Part shown: piece by piece, positions 11,215 to 21,330 of the stretch
Numbering within the stretch: position 1 is the stretch's first letter
Layout of the letters: every line of letters starts with the position of its first letter
DNA from: Pictodentalium vernedei
Taxonomy: Eukaryota > Mollusca > Scaphopoda > Dentaliida > Dentaliidae
Assembly: GCA_031216915.1 (NCBI GenBank)
Contig: CM062297.1
Span: forward strand, 175,388,356-175,452,355
DNA: 64,000 nt
Direction of reading: 5' to 3'
Translations under genes and position numbers: made by a program
Notes under the pieces: model-generated
The model's input: only the letters and a program-made list of their open reading frames with translations
The model's database searches: none
Told to the model about the DNA's origin: nothing

Positions 11215-11309
11215 CTGAAACGTATATACAATGCTGCTGTACCAACTAGGCCCAATACGGATATCACAACAATAGCGGCTACTAATCCAACGTGGTCGTC
11301 TATCCAACT
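11215..11309 (-). CDS. Mucin-like gene, transmembrane exon
   Basis: This exon has 31 codons plus two bases. The acceptor ends 'tttatatag' (AG at 11310-11311) and the donor is 'gtaagc' at 11209-11214. It starts in phase 0, matching the phase-0 end of the exon at 22806-22974. It ends with two bases that pair with the first base of the exon at 1341-1509. Residues 1-6 are SWIDDH, 7-29 form one uninterrupted hydrophobic segment of about 23 residues (VGLVAAIVVISVLGL and onward), then Arg-Phe leads into the basic start of the tail. This is a classic type I membrane anchor. The correct frame is not the longest open frame here, which may make it easy to miss. Confidence 0.78.
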
Positions 11310-11397
11310 CTATATAAATATCAGAAGTGTTAGGTAAATTTTCAGTTATACCTTTCAACTCAGTATGCATAAATTTTGCCGAAAGCACAAGTTACAG

Positions 11398-11705
11398 TTA
11401 AAACTAGAAGTCCTGTCATGAAATGCGCACGAATAGCACGTCGATGTGCGCGTTAATCTACGCGTTATGAATATAGTGAGGCTATCAAATTCTGTACATA
11501 TGGCCTGTGAACAAGCAATGTTTCAGTCAATGGACCTCCGGGTAACCCGGAGGTCCATTGGCGGAAACATTGCCTGTGTTTGATATGAGTAACCAGGAGA
11601 ACCTGTCGTGCTTTGGATACCATTCGACCTGCCAATTGCGCGCAATTCCTACGCGCAATTAAGCCTAGATAAGCGCACAGTTCGGGACGGGACTTCTAGT
11701 TTTAA
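11398..11705. mobile_element. TTAA-flanked MITE (family 2), copy 1
   Basis: TTAA at 11398-11401 and 11702-11705 bracket inverted ends 'aactagaagtcc' and 'ggacttctagtt'. A second copy lies at 23620-23893. A small hairpin 'ggacctccgggtaacccggaggtcc' interrupts the body near 11533-11559 and is largely absent from the other copy. It starts about 90 bases upstream (minus sense) of the transmembrane exon. Confidence 0.8.
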
Positions 11706-11910
11706 TTGTTGCAGTCCGTGAGTAGACGACACAATAAACACCAAAAGACTGAAGAACAAGTGATAATTTAATCTTACAGACCTATAGGGCTGTAAGATTA
11801 AATTATTTCGGAACCTTCCCAAACATGCAAGATACACCAGCAAGTAATGTGGAAAGCGGAGATCTGGCCCACCAAGAAAGGGCAAGATACATAGAGGATA
11901 TCTACGCTGC

Positions 11911-12190
11911 TTTAGTGAATATAGGGAATTATCTCATGAGTGTCGGCCTGAAAGTTTTATTTTTCACGAGCGCTTGCTATATGCTAAGTGTTAATTTACT
12001 GCAAAATATTCAGCCCAATTCGACTGCAAACAATTTCAAGACAATAACAAAGATCTGCTGATCGTTCCTTCAAGGTGACGTTATGCGCCGAAGAGTAACG
12101 TCATTTAGAAAGCTACTGAAAAAAAAGCGCTCGTGAAAAATAAAACTTTCAGATCCACACTCATGAGATAATTCCCGATACTGACTAAAA
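11911..12190. repeat. Inverted repeat with internal direct duplication
   Basis: 'ctcatgagtgtcggcctgaa...ttttatttttcacgagcgctt' at 11933-11977 is mirrored at about 12126-12180. The inner text ('tgctgatcgttccttcaagg') is repeated directly at about 12205-12350 outside the inverted repeat. The left half overlaps the family-2 flank with a small hairpin at 11762-11806. Confidence 0.7.
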
Positions 12191-12366
12191 TAGGGTACTT
12201 TTTCTTTTTATTATATGCTACGAAACATTTTATTGCACAATATTCAGTCCAATTCGACTCCAAATACGTACGCTTCAAAACAATAACAAAGATCTGCTGA
12301 TCGTTCCTTCAAGGTGACGTGATGCGGCATAGCGTGTCGTCATTTAGGAAGCTACTGGGGGATACT

Positions 12367-12398
12367 CCTCGATATCCATCGAGTCGATGGATATCGAG
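12367..12398. repeat. Perfect short palindrome
   Basis: 'cctcgatatccatcga' faces its own reverse complement with 'gt' at the centre. Arms are about 15 bases. Not followed by a T-run, and no role can be assigned. Confidence 0.6.
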
Positions 12399-12482
12399 AA
12401 ATATCTTTTAGATAATTTGCGATTCTTCACAGGTTACCATATAATAAACTCGCCTATTTCGTTCAATACAGTAGTTTATAAG

Positions 12483-12535
12483 ACGATACTTGACCCTGGC
12501 TGTCAAAAGTGTCGTTAAAATCCCAATAAATAAAC
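12483..12535 (+). repeat. SINE 3'-end fragment
   Basis: 'gaccctggctgtcaaaagtg' followed by 'tcgttaaaatcccaataaat' is the tail of the window's SINE family. The rest is missing. Confidence 0.6.
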
Positions 12536-12699
12536 AAGACGATACCATTCAAGGCGCAGTTTTTGAAATGATTAACATTAAAACGATTATGAAATTGACG
12601 TGTTTTGACACCGCGCATGATGCGACCGATTTCAATGACGTCAAGCACGCCGGAAATATCCGAGGTCAAGGAGGGCACTCGACTCTGGGTATGAGTTAA

Positions 12700-14430
12700 T
12701 TAAGACCTGAGGTTTCAAAGGTTTATATTTCAGTGTAACACTAAATAGTATTGTCATTATATATATACAGCTTTTGAACTCACCCAGCCGATTGTAAAAC
12801 TAAAAAGCTTCTTTGTTTGATGATTATTGACCAGCCTCCGTCGATATACCTGATCCTCCCCTCCCCACTGACTGGCTTTGGCACACGAAAGATGTCGTTG
12901 AAAGGAAAGAATGCAGAGATGTTTCTAATACGGCATGTCTGGGGAAAAGGGTAAAAGGGTATGCGCTGCTCCCCTCACTTGACCCCGAAGTATGAGGGCA
13001 AGGGAGACAATGCCTGTCCCCCCCCCCCCCCTCGTTCTGTTGGGCTGAAGGTTCCAACACACATTGAATATTGTTTGTAATATTGCCCTGCCGCTGAACC
13101 GAAACAATAGTTAATCACATTTAGTCCAATGTCCTAGGTGAGACACACAATTAATTATTATAACGAGTAGTTTCGTCAAAATTGAACTACATGTTGGTGA
13201 TTTTATGTTGTTAGGTAATCTGACTTTATCTATCCGTAAAACTGTACAACACAATATGACTACTTTTGTTAAAGAAACATTAACCTTAATACACAAGTAA
13301 GTGACGTCTTTGTTGTTACTCAAAGAGGTACGGATTAATCATCCCTCCTAGGGGCGAAACAGCCTGCTGCAAAATTTAAATGGACTATGCGCTGTGCTTG
13401 TCCTTCACTTTCAGCTGCTGTCACTGCGACACTCGGTAAACAGCTGAAGAGTGTACGGGTCAGCGACTTGTTTGGTCATTGTAGAACATCGTCTTAGTCC
13501 ATAAATGCGGATGGCCCCTGCAAGAGCGAAACACTCAGGATCATTCAAAAATTGGACGAACGTTCTATTGATTTGCCTATCAACCCCCTTAACAGAAATT
13601 GGTTAACAGATTTTTCGTCACGATACCAGTTCTTCAACAAGCAGCGGGAACGTACGATCGAAATTTTCTTGGTTTTCATCATCTGTTTTATTCAGTATAC
13701 TGTGATTTCAAAAACGACCTCTTTCGCGATCGGATTACGAACTGGCAGCGACGCACTGCCACTGGTAGCTCGAGATTTCCCTTATATAATTTTGTGAAAT
13801 CAAGACACAAACAAAATCTTGAATATCAAACGAATTTCACCTCTGGGTACATTGTTTGTGCATATTTTCCGACAGGTGAAATTCCAGCGTCATGAGGGCA
13901 GAAAGCGGACAGAGAATTTCGAACAGAACGCGACCCAGTGACGAACGAGTTGAATTTTTTTTATCCGCATTTGTAATACAACACTGTAATGATCATGATT
14001 TATTTATTTATGTGTTCAATGTTACTTTAAGAATTTTTGGCTATATCATGATCCCAAACATGTGTATTGAGTCCAGTTTAACCAAACGTTTATATCTATG
14101 CGGCCAATTTTAAGAGGCTTCCACACAAGGCGTTTCAACCCCAGACCTTGGTTCCTGATCCTACTTTACCTGTAGAACAGAATTTGTTTACCACAGCAAA
14201 CAAGTACTGCTCTCCTTTCCGAGGATTCCCACTGGGCAATTCCCACTGGGTAGCAAGTAATGGCGATACCACTTTGTGCACTTGTACAATGACTATAAAA
14301 TACTGATATATATATATTCATATATATATCCTGTTGGAAATGGTCTATTTGCAACAGTTTTATCTTAGCCGTCCATGGCGTCGGCTTACTGAAAGAAAGT
14401 TACGAATACGCTGCCGCATTTTGTATTACT
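12700..14430. other. Intron, no confident feature
   Basis: A poly-C run lies at 13020-13030 and an AT-rich dinucleotide stretch at 14300-14330. Open frames at 13552-13895 overlap in two frames and show no domain or splice support. No shared repeat family was seen. Confidence 0.4.
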
Positions 14431-14434
14431 CGTC

Positions 14435-14878
14435 CAGGGGCCAGTACTATAGCACTTTTACAATTGTATTTTCTCCAATTGTATTTCCTAGTTATGCCTT
14501 TAAATGGGTTAACATGAACAATTGGCATTTTCAAACATGTAGCAATTTGCCAGTTGGCAAATTGCCATATCTTTTAAAATGCTGATGATTAATTTTAGTC
14601 AGTTACATTAACCTCCTCCACACTGACGTCGAAATATCTAATGTTCAGGGTGCAAATATTTCCCATAATGCAACTAAAAATTTAACCAATTCAATCTTGG
14701 TGACAGAGCTCAATGAGCTCTGTCAAACAAGATTGAATTGGTTAAATTCCCAGTTGCATTTGGGAAAAAATGGCTACTTCAAATCTGGATATTTTGACAT
14801 CAGTGTGCAAGGGGTAATAGGTAGAAAATACAACTCTAGACAATACAATTGTAGGAGTTTTACTGTATTCACCCCAGG
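14435..14878. mobile_element. Inverted-end element with central hairpin
   Basis: The left end 'caggggccagtactatagca' and right end (minus strand) 'cctggggtgaatacagtaaa' share the inner 'acaattgtatt'. The same termini, better preserved, occur at 58292-58509. The centre (14686-14755) is a strong hairpin around 'gacagagctcaatgagctct', which also occurs in the Tigger-like element at 26620. Superfamily not assigned. Confidence 0.6.
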
Positions 14879-14940
14879 TCTTGACTATTACACAATTATT
14901 CGGTATTGAACACAAGTACTATCCAGATCCCGATACCACA

Positions 14941-15110
14941 TTAACAATACCTATATAACAATTATAATAGTTTATGACCCCTCATTGGAACGATCTCGTT
15001 GCGCTCGTTCCACTGAGGGGCCCTAAGCTTTATTTTTGAGGCAGAAAATTAGTTATTCAATAATTTTGTTTGCAAGTGTCATCTTATTTTCCTTATAGGT
15101 AAAGGGTTAA
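14941..15110. mobile_element. Family-1 TTAA MITE, shortened copy
   Basis: The right end 'ggtaaagggttaa' at 15098-15110 is intact and the palindrome around 'tggaacgatctcgtt' is present at 14978-15020. The left outer segment is mostly deleted, but a TTAA remains at 14941. Confidence 0.65.
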
Positions 15111-15327
15111 TGGTGATCAGACTTGATATGACAGCGATAAAGTGAAGTGAATAACCTTTACCGTTTGTTGATACATTAAACTTCACTGTAAAACCTAAAC
15201 GTTAACATATGGTCAAAACCTAGCAGTTAGTTGTCCCTACAACCATCGTGGAAGCTTACGTTAAAATATATCTTTTGCACCGACGGCAGTTTTGTTCTGT
15301 CAACAGACAAAACGTAGGACCTAATAT

Positions 15328-15333
15328 CCCGTT
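15328..15333 (+). repeat. Target-site duplication CCCGTT (left)
   Basis: CCCGTT lies directly before the AGTAGT terminus at 15334 and recurs at 18199-18204 directly after the mirrored ACTACT terminus. Six bases is the duplication length reported for Polinton/Maverick elements. Confidence 0.8.
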
Positions 15334-15389
15334 AGTAGTATGTAATGTGGTTTTGAGGGATAGTTTGGGGGATCTCATCGGGGGATCTC

Positions 15390-15580
15390 ATGTGACGTCA
15401 TAGTCACGTGACCTAATGGCGCCATGTTGTGTTGTCATGGTAACCCGCGTGAGCGGCCATGTTGTGATGTCATCTCCATAGTGATACGTGGTGTGAGTGC
15501 GCATGCGCAGCGCGTGTTGTTAGGGTGATACGTGTTTGCGTCGTCCATTTTGTATACTGGAGGCCGCCATCTTGGTTTCT
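15390..15580 (+). promoter_or_regulatory. Promoter-like block in the element arm
   Basis: Within 190 bases there is a CRE TGACGTCA (15393-15400), an E-box CACGTG (15405-15410), an NRF1-type palindrome TGCGCATGCGCA (15498-15509) and a YY1-type CCGCCATCTTGG (15564-15575). CpG density is locally high. The mirrored arm carries the same sites near 17957-18140. These motif identities are established; promoter activity is inference. Confidence 0.5.
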
Positions 15581-15590
15581 ATGGTAGCAC

Positions 15591-15779
15591 GTGGTTGTTA
15601 TGTTACCCAATTGTTCTGCAATAAGACGGGGTATGTTCGGAGGGTATGTTCGATTGAATCGGAGTAAATCTAATTACCACAAACAACCCGACAATCCCTC
15701 CAAATCACCAAAATCCACCCCAACTTTTACTATTTCGAATTCTTTCAGAATTCTCTGCGTTTATCTATATATGCAATAG
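15591..15779 (+). CDS. 62-codon open frame in the left arm, uncertain
   Basis: It starts with ATG 16 bases after the YY1-like site and encodes a basic, Ser/Pro/Asn-rich 62-residue peptide ending 'CVYLYMQ'. The mirrored arm encodes the same peptide with two substitutions (17753-17941). Since the arms are nearly identical, conservation alone does not show selection. Only two differences in 62 codons is compatible with either. Confidence 0.25.
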   Translation: MVVMLPNCSAIRRGMFGGYVRLNRSKSNYHKQPDNPSKSPKSTPTFTISNSFRILCVYLYMQ

Positions 15780-16239
15780 TTATCGTTTATCTGACCATGT
15801 TCCTTTATTCTAGAGTATACTCCAGTAGCGTAGAAGAGCCTATCAACTGGAACAGTTTACCTTATTATTGCTATATTTAGCTATTTTTGGCCTAATCGTG
15901 TTAGTTCTGACCCTATTCCAAGTACTCTAGTTGTTTCATATATCTAGATTATAACTAACCAATCAGATTGCTTGATTTTCCATAGTCTGTATGCAGGGTT
16001 ATCTCCCTTGTGTATAACAAAAGCAGTCCCAAAGCCAATAAGCTATCGAGCAGTTACTGATAAGTCATTGCTCGAACGACTCTAATCCCATCGAGCAAAT
16101 GAGCTATCGAGCAATTGCTCGATCGAGTGACTCCTCGAACGACTCTTCGACTCATTTCAGTATTTGAGGATACCCATGACCCGGTATTGTATTATTTGAG
16201 GATACCTATCCAAAATATCCCTTATAAGCTAAAGAGCCA

Positions 16240-16380
16240 ATTCATTTGTGTCCTGACCGTCGTCGAGTGAAGACATGTTACCAGTTCGATGCAGATACTT
16301 TTCCAAGTTATTTTCAAGATCGGATAATACTCGAACTGGTAACATGTCTTCACTCGACGACGGTCAGGACACAAATGAAT
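16240..16380. repeat. Perfect hairpin, about 50-bp arms
   Basis: 16240-16289 is the exact reverse complement of 16331-16380 as far as I can read. It begins 'ttcatttgtgtcctgaccgt' and ends 'cggtcaggacacaaatgaa'. The loop is about 41 bases. It is found once, just inside the left arm of the Polinton-like element. Confidence 0.85.
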
Positions 16381-16454
16381 TTATTTGCGTACCAACACCC
16401 CTTTTATACCTTTCCCAACAGAAGTACCCGGATGTAAGGTCCAACAAGTATCCC

Positions 16455-17291
16455 CCAATACTGAAATGAGTCTAAGAGTCGTTCGAGGAGTCACTCGATC
16501 GAGCAATTGCTCTAAGGCTCATTTGCTCGATGAGCTTAGAGTCGTTCGAGCAATTGCTCATGGAGCAATTACTCTTTTGGCTCTTTGGCTTATAAGGGAT
16601 ATTTGGGATAGGTATCATCAAATAATACAATACCGGGTCATGGGTATCCTCAAATACTGAAATGAGTCTAAGAGTCGTTCGAGGAGCCACTCGATCGAGC
16701 AATTGCTCTAAGGCTCATTTGCTCGATGAGATTCGAGTCGTTCGAGCAGTATGTCGAGTCACTCGATCGAGCAATTGCTCTCATTTGCTCGATGAGCTTC
16801 GAGTCGTTCGAGCAATTGCTCATGGAGCAATTACTCTCTTGGCTCTTTAGCTTATAAGGGATATTTGGAATAGGTATCATCAAATAATACAATACCGGGT
16901 CATGGGTATCCTCAAATACTGAAATGAGTCTAAGAGTCGTTCGAGGAGCCACTCGATCGAGCAATTGCTCTAAGGCTCATTTGCTCGATGAGATTCGAGT
17001 CGTTCGAGCAATTGCTCATGGAGCAATTACTCTCTTGGCTCTTTGGCTTATTTGGGAAAAAGCCCTACTTACGGAATCCCTTTAGGTCCTAGAATCCCTT
17101 TTTCTGACATGAGTCGTAGAGTCGTTCGAGGAGACACTCGAACGAGCAGTTGCTCTAAAGCTCATTTGCTCGATGGCCTTCGAGTCGTTCGAGCAGTATG
17201 TCGAGTCACTCGATCGAGCAATTGCTCTAAGGCTCATTTGCTCGATGAGCTTCGAGTCGTTCGAGCAATTGCTCATGGAACAATTACTCTC
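16455..17291 (+). repeat. Internal tandem repeats of the Polinton-like element
   Basis: Four imperfect units start 'gagtc(t/g)(a/t)agagtcgttcgagga' at about 16466, 16662, 16925 and 17108, and the right arm continues the series at 17380. Each contains 'cgagcaattgctc'-type short palindromes. Units also carry 'acaataccgggtcatgggta'. Spacings alternate between about 190 and 265 bases depending on one extra sub-block. Confidence 0.8.
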
Positions 17292-18198
17292 TTGGCTCTT
17301 TAGCTTATAATGGATATTTGGGATAGGTATCCTCAAATAATACAATACCGGGTCATGGGTATTCTCAAATACTGAAATGAGTCGAAGAGTCGTTCGAGGA
17401 GTCACTCGATCGAGCAATTGCTCGATAGCTCATTTGCTCGATGGGATTAGAGTCGTTCGAGCAATGACTTATCAGTAACTGCTCGATAGCTTATTGGCTT
17501 TGGGACTGCTTTTGTTATACACAAGGGAGATAACCCTGCATACAGACTATGGGAAATCAAGCAATCTGATTGGTTAGTTATAATCTAGATATATGAAACA
17601 ACAAGAGTACTTGGAATAGGGTCAGAACTAACAAGAATAGACCAAAAATAGTTAAATATAGCAATAATAAGGTAAACTGTTCCAGTTGATAGGCTCTTCT
17701 ACGCTACTGGAGTATACTCTAGAATAAAGGAACATGGCCAGATAAACGATAACTATTGCATATATAGATAAACGCAGAGAATTCTCAAAGAATTCGAAAT
17801 AGTAAAAGTTGGGGTGGATTTTGGTGATTTGGAGGGATTGTCGGGTTGTTTGTGGTAATTAGATTTACTCCTATTCAATCGAACATACCCTCCGAACATA
17901 CCCCGTCTTATTGCAGAACAATTGGGTAACATAGCAACCACGTGCTACCATAGAAACCAAGATGGCGGCCCCCAGTATGCAAAATGGACGACAGAAACAC
18001 GTATCACCCTAACAACACGCGCTGCGCATGCGCACTCACACCACGTATCACTATGTAGATGACGTCACAACATGGCCGCTCACGCGGGTTACCATGACAA
18101 CACAACATGGCGCCACTAGGTCACGTGACTATGACGTCACATGAGATCCCCCGATGAGATCCCCCAAACTATCCCTCAAAACCACATTACAGACTACT
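17292..18198 (-). repeat. Right inverted arm of the Polinton-like element
   Basis: Reverse complement of the left arm, ending 'cattacagactact' at 18198 and followed by CCCGTT. It carries the mirrored promoter-like block and the mirrored 62-codon frame (17753-17941, minus). Confidence 0.85.
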
Positions 18199-18204
18199 CC
18201 CGTT

Positions 18205-18870
18205 TATCCCATTTACTCCAAAAGATTGGTCTGACGTCATCAAGAGTTGGCCAGTTAATATGTATGGATGTAGGTTATAATATTAATTATTATATCTTAA
18301 GAATGGATCCTTCCTACACACGCGAACATTCTACATTGACGATATCCTCATGGAAGAGCAAGAGCTGAGGGCGTATGTCTTCTGGTTATGGTATCAATTA
18401 GTCTACCCAAAGAATGAACCTTTCCTTCAAAAGTCGAATGTCAACACGTACGATGTCCTTATTGAAGACCAAGCACTGCATCCGTATGGTTACAGGCAGG
18501 GGAGGACTGGACCAAAAACAAGTTGCCGAGAAACGAATGAAGGGAGACCCGGACAATATTTTGATTTTTAGAACCGAAAGAACAGTGCTTCCTTGCATCT
18601 GAGCGATCAATGGCAGACCACACAGATGGTATTGTCGATGGCATCTTTGTATCATCTTAGTCGCTCATTTCGCAGAAATGGTTGCACCAACTGCAATTGA
18701 GAACTCGGACTCATCAGGCCGGCTATAGATCGGTTCAATTGGAGAAAATTTTGATTTTGATTTTTCGGACCAAAACAACGCTGTTTCCTGACCGAACAAT
18801 GGCCGAATCGACAGCTGGTATATCGGAATGCCCTCTATGTGGACTGCCAAAGGGCATTTTACGAAAAAGA
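18205..18870. other. Intron, no confident feature
   Basis: Several overlapping frames of 60-75 codons occur on both strands. Two blocks share 'ttttgatttt' followed by accession to Arg/Lys-rich frames (about 18555-18590 and 18750-18790), hinting at an old duplication. No domain was recognised. Confidence 0.3.
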
Positions 18871-19240
18871 GGGGAGCGCGGAGGCTCAGTGGTAGACCGT
18901 TGGACTTCTATGCTAAAGGTCCTGAGTTCGATCCCCATCCGGGACGACCAGCGTTGTGTTCTTGGGCAAGCCATTTTATCCGGGTTGCCTACATGGGGGC
19001 ACGATGACGCCGTGTACTAAAACGTACTGCACGTCGATGGCGCACATGTCTTCAACCGCTGTAACCCTGCTTGAGCGGAGCTTGAGCACGGTTGCAATGT
19101 TTAGGAGCTTACAGTTGCTCGACGATGCTCGGTGGTTCTCTCCGGGTACTCCGGCTTCCTCCACCCGTAAAACTGTCACGGTTACGATTAGCCATTGTGC
19201 ATAAGTATGTGCCCTTAAACACCAATAAATAAATAACTTG
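18871..19240 (+). repeat. SINE, tRNA-headed, well preserved
   Basis: The 5' head has an A-box-like 'ggctcagtggtagacc' (about 18882) and a B-box-like 'gagttcgatccc' (about 18923), spaced as in tRNA genes. Body as in the other copies; tail 'caccaataaataaataa'. Flanked by CGAAAAAGA at 18862-18870 and 19241-19249. A short RNA polymerase III retroposon. Confidence 0.88.
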
Positions 19241-19249
19241 CGAAAAAGA

Positions 19250-21150
19250 CAATCTATGCAATCAGATCCATTTTGCCTTCTAGTCATTTTCACGAAATTT
19301 CATGCGCCAGAAAGTGTTGTGCTGCGTAAATTTTTGGGGGGCCTGTGAAGCTCCCAATAGCGGGCCTGCCGTGAAATTCCCAGGTAGCCCATATGGCCTG
19401 ACCGCCTCTGGTTACAGGCTAATAATACCTAGAACTGACTGTTCTACACGATTCAAGTAAGAACAAAAGCGTTAAATCCGACTGTTCTGGATGAAAGTTC
19501 TGGACAAAAGCCGCTCCGATGAGCATGGACTCTCCTCTCTTAGTATCTCAAGTCAATATACTTTAAACATTAACAGTCATGGCCGTATAATTCACACTGT
19601 CAGGATTGGCAGTTGTTTGTCAGTATTTTGCCCTGTTTCTATCGGTATATTTATTGCAGTATTATTTTTTATTGCAGTACTTTTTCACCTTGACGTTTTA
19701 TTTGATGATTCATTTTATGTGCCCAAATATAGTTTTTAGCAATAGACAGAAACTCACTTTTCAGTGATATGTCTGATTTTCTTATACATTTTGATAAATA
19801 GGATGCATTTAAATCCTTTTACATGAAAATTATCTGCAGATTATGCATTTTCTGCAATAAATTGAGGGGCAATAAATTTAAACACTCCCTACGTTGCGGA
19901 GTTAAAATAGAAGCCAAGTCGCATCATGCTTCCTTGTGATAACTGAATAAAAAAAGCATAGAAAAAAAAATTCTGTCCAAAATACCGATACATTTCATTG
20001 AAACATGCTCTTGTGTCATAAAAATTTGATTGATCAAAGAACTGCGTAAGTTGAAAAAGGAACGTCATAGGCCACGCCCACACAAGACTTCAATCTCCTT
20101 TTCCACTTGACGGGAGGGTGCTGTCATTCAAAGCAACGCTGAGTTAACTTTAATTCTGATTTTGACCATTTCCTGCGAAACTGCAAACACAGTTTGAGAA
20201 TGTGGATTTCGAAGTAAACCCAGATGGCATGAAGTTGGTTGAACTTTGTTTCAGAAAGAGTTTGGAAATTGGAAAGTTTTATTCGCGTGAGTTTCGTTTG
20301 TGGATTATTATGACCGGCCATTGTGTACGTTTTATTTGGGTAAAACGATGAACGCAGACGATCATCTATTACGTATAAACAAATTGAACATGGAATAAAA
20401 CGCATGATAAGGATTTCGTTGTTTATTAAATTTAATTTTGAAAGTCTTTTTGATATGATGAGATAAATATGAATTACTTTTCATGATGAAACAATATGAG
20501 CGTGCAAGGGTTCTTTTGCATTCACACTGTACAACGTAAATTTAAAGACAGACATTGTGGGCGTGGTTAGGGGCGGACCTAAATGCGTTTTTTCTGTTCA
20601 TTGTGTTATGAAAAGAAAAAAAAAAGAAATACTTTCGCCAATCATTTTTCCCGATATAAAAGGGTTTAATTATTTTCTTTTAAAGAAGTAATTCCTTTCA
20701 AATAATAAAACTAATAACCGAATGTTTCGAACCTTTTGTTTTTACTATTGTTGTAAAAAGTAGCAAGGTTTCAGGTTCGTACCGACGGCAATCCTGAGGG
20801 GCAAATCGTAGGGTTGAAAAAGAGTCATCCAGTCATCCAGGTATCGAATCTACATGTATCCTGAATGTTACGCGATATAACGATTTTGTCCTGCTACTCA
20901 CGATGGAAAAAATGGGTGTTTTAATAAATGCCATAAACTATCCCAAAAGTCCTTCAGAAGTAATATGCAATCTCTCGATCGATGTGAACAACGCGTACAT
21001 TCTACCAAGTAGCGATAAAACAAATAGGCCGATATATATTATTCAAAAAAAGAAGGGGATATCCAAACTGATGTTGATATTTTCGGAAAATGGTATTAGA
21101 TACGCGTGATTGAACACATCAATATGTTTCCAAGTTTAGTGTGGATCATG
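19250..21150. other. Intron, no confident feature
   Basis: AT-rich sequence with short random frames. A 68-codon plus-strand frame at 20903-21109 is Asn/Lys/Ile-rich and unrecognised. No family repeats were seen. Confidence 0.4.
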
Positions 21151-21330
21151 AATGACACCGGCCCACGAAAACGTCATGTAGGTTTTTCGCACGAGCGCCG
21201 CGTTAATGTCTGTGGGGTACGTTTTGAAATTTTCGTTTGTACTGGACGGGCTTTTTCGGATGTCTCATCGTTCTTTTCTTGGTATAAACTCGTTCGTAGA
21301 TAGTTTCTGGTCGCAACGTAACTTTTGAGG

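Larger units (their letters stand above)
15334..16240 (+). repeat. Left inverted arm of the Polinton-like element
   Basis: It mirrors 17292-18198 with only scattered differences. The outer 250 bases are GC-rich and rich in transcription-factor-like sites. The inner part is AT-rich and then enters 'cgagcaattgctcg' repeats. Confidence 0.85.
15334..18198. mobile_element. Miniature Polinton/Maverick-like element
   Basis: A 2,865-bp element with inverted arms of about 907 bp (15334-16240 and 17292-18198), termini AGTAGT...ACTACT, and a 6-bp duplication CCCGTT. Long inverted repeats, 5'-AG start and 6-bp duplication together point to Polinton/Maverick (family knowledge). No polymerase B, integrase, capsid or ATPase text is present, so it would be an internally gutted, non-autonomous derivative. 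The middle 1 kb is repeats and a hairpin. The arms read almost alike, suggesting recent insertion or correction by gene conversion. Another foldback superfamily with 6-bp targets remains possible. Confidence 0.65.

Noticed and set aside
12925-13107. Overlapping minus frames at 12824-13107
   Set aside because: They run through a poly-C tract and disagree in frame; no domain or splice sites.
18874-18945. Possible tRNA gene
   Set aside because: A and B boxes are present, but they are the head of a SINE with body, tail and target duplication. The cloverleaf is not convincing.
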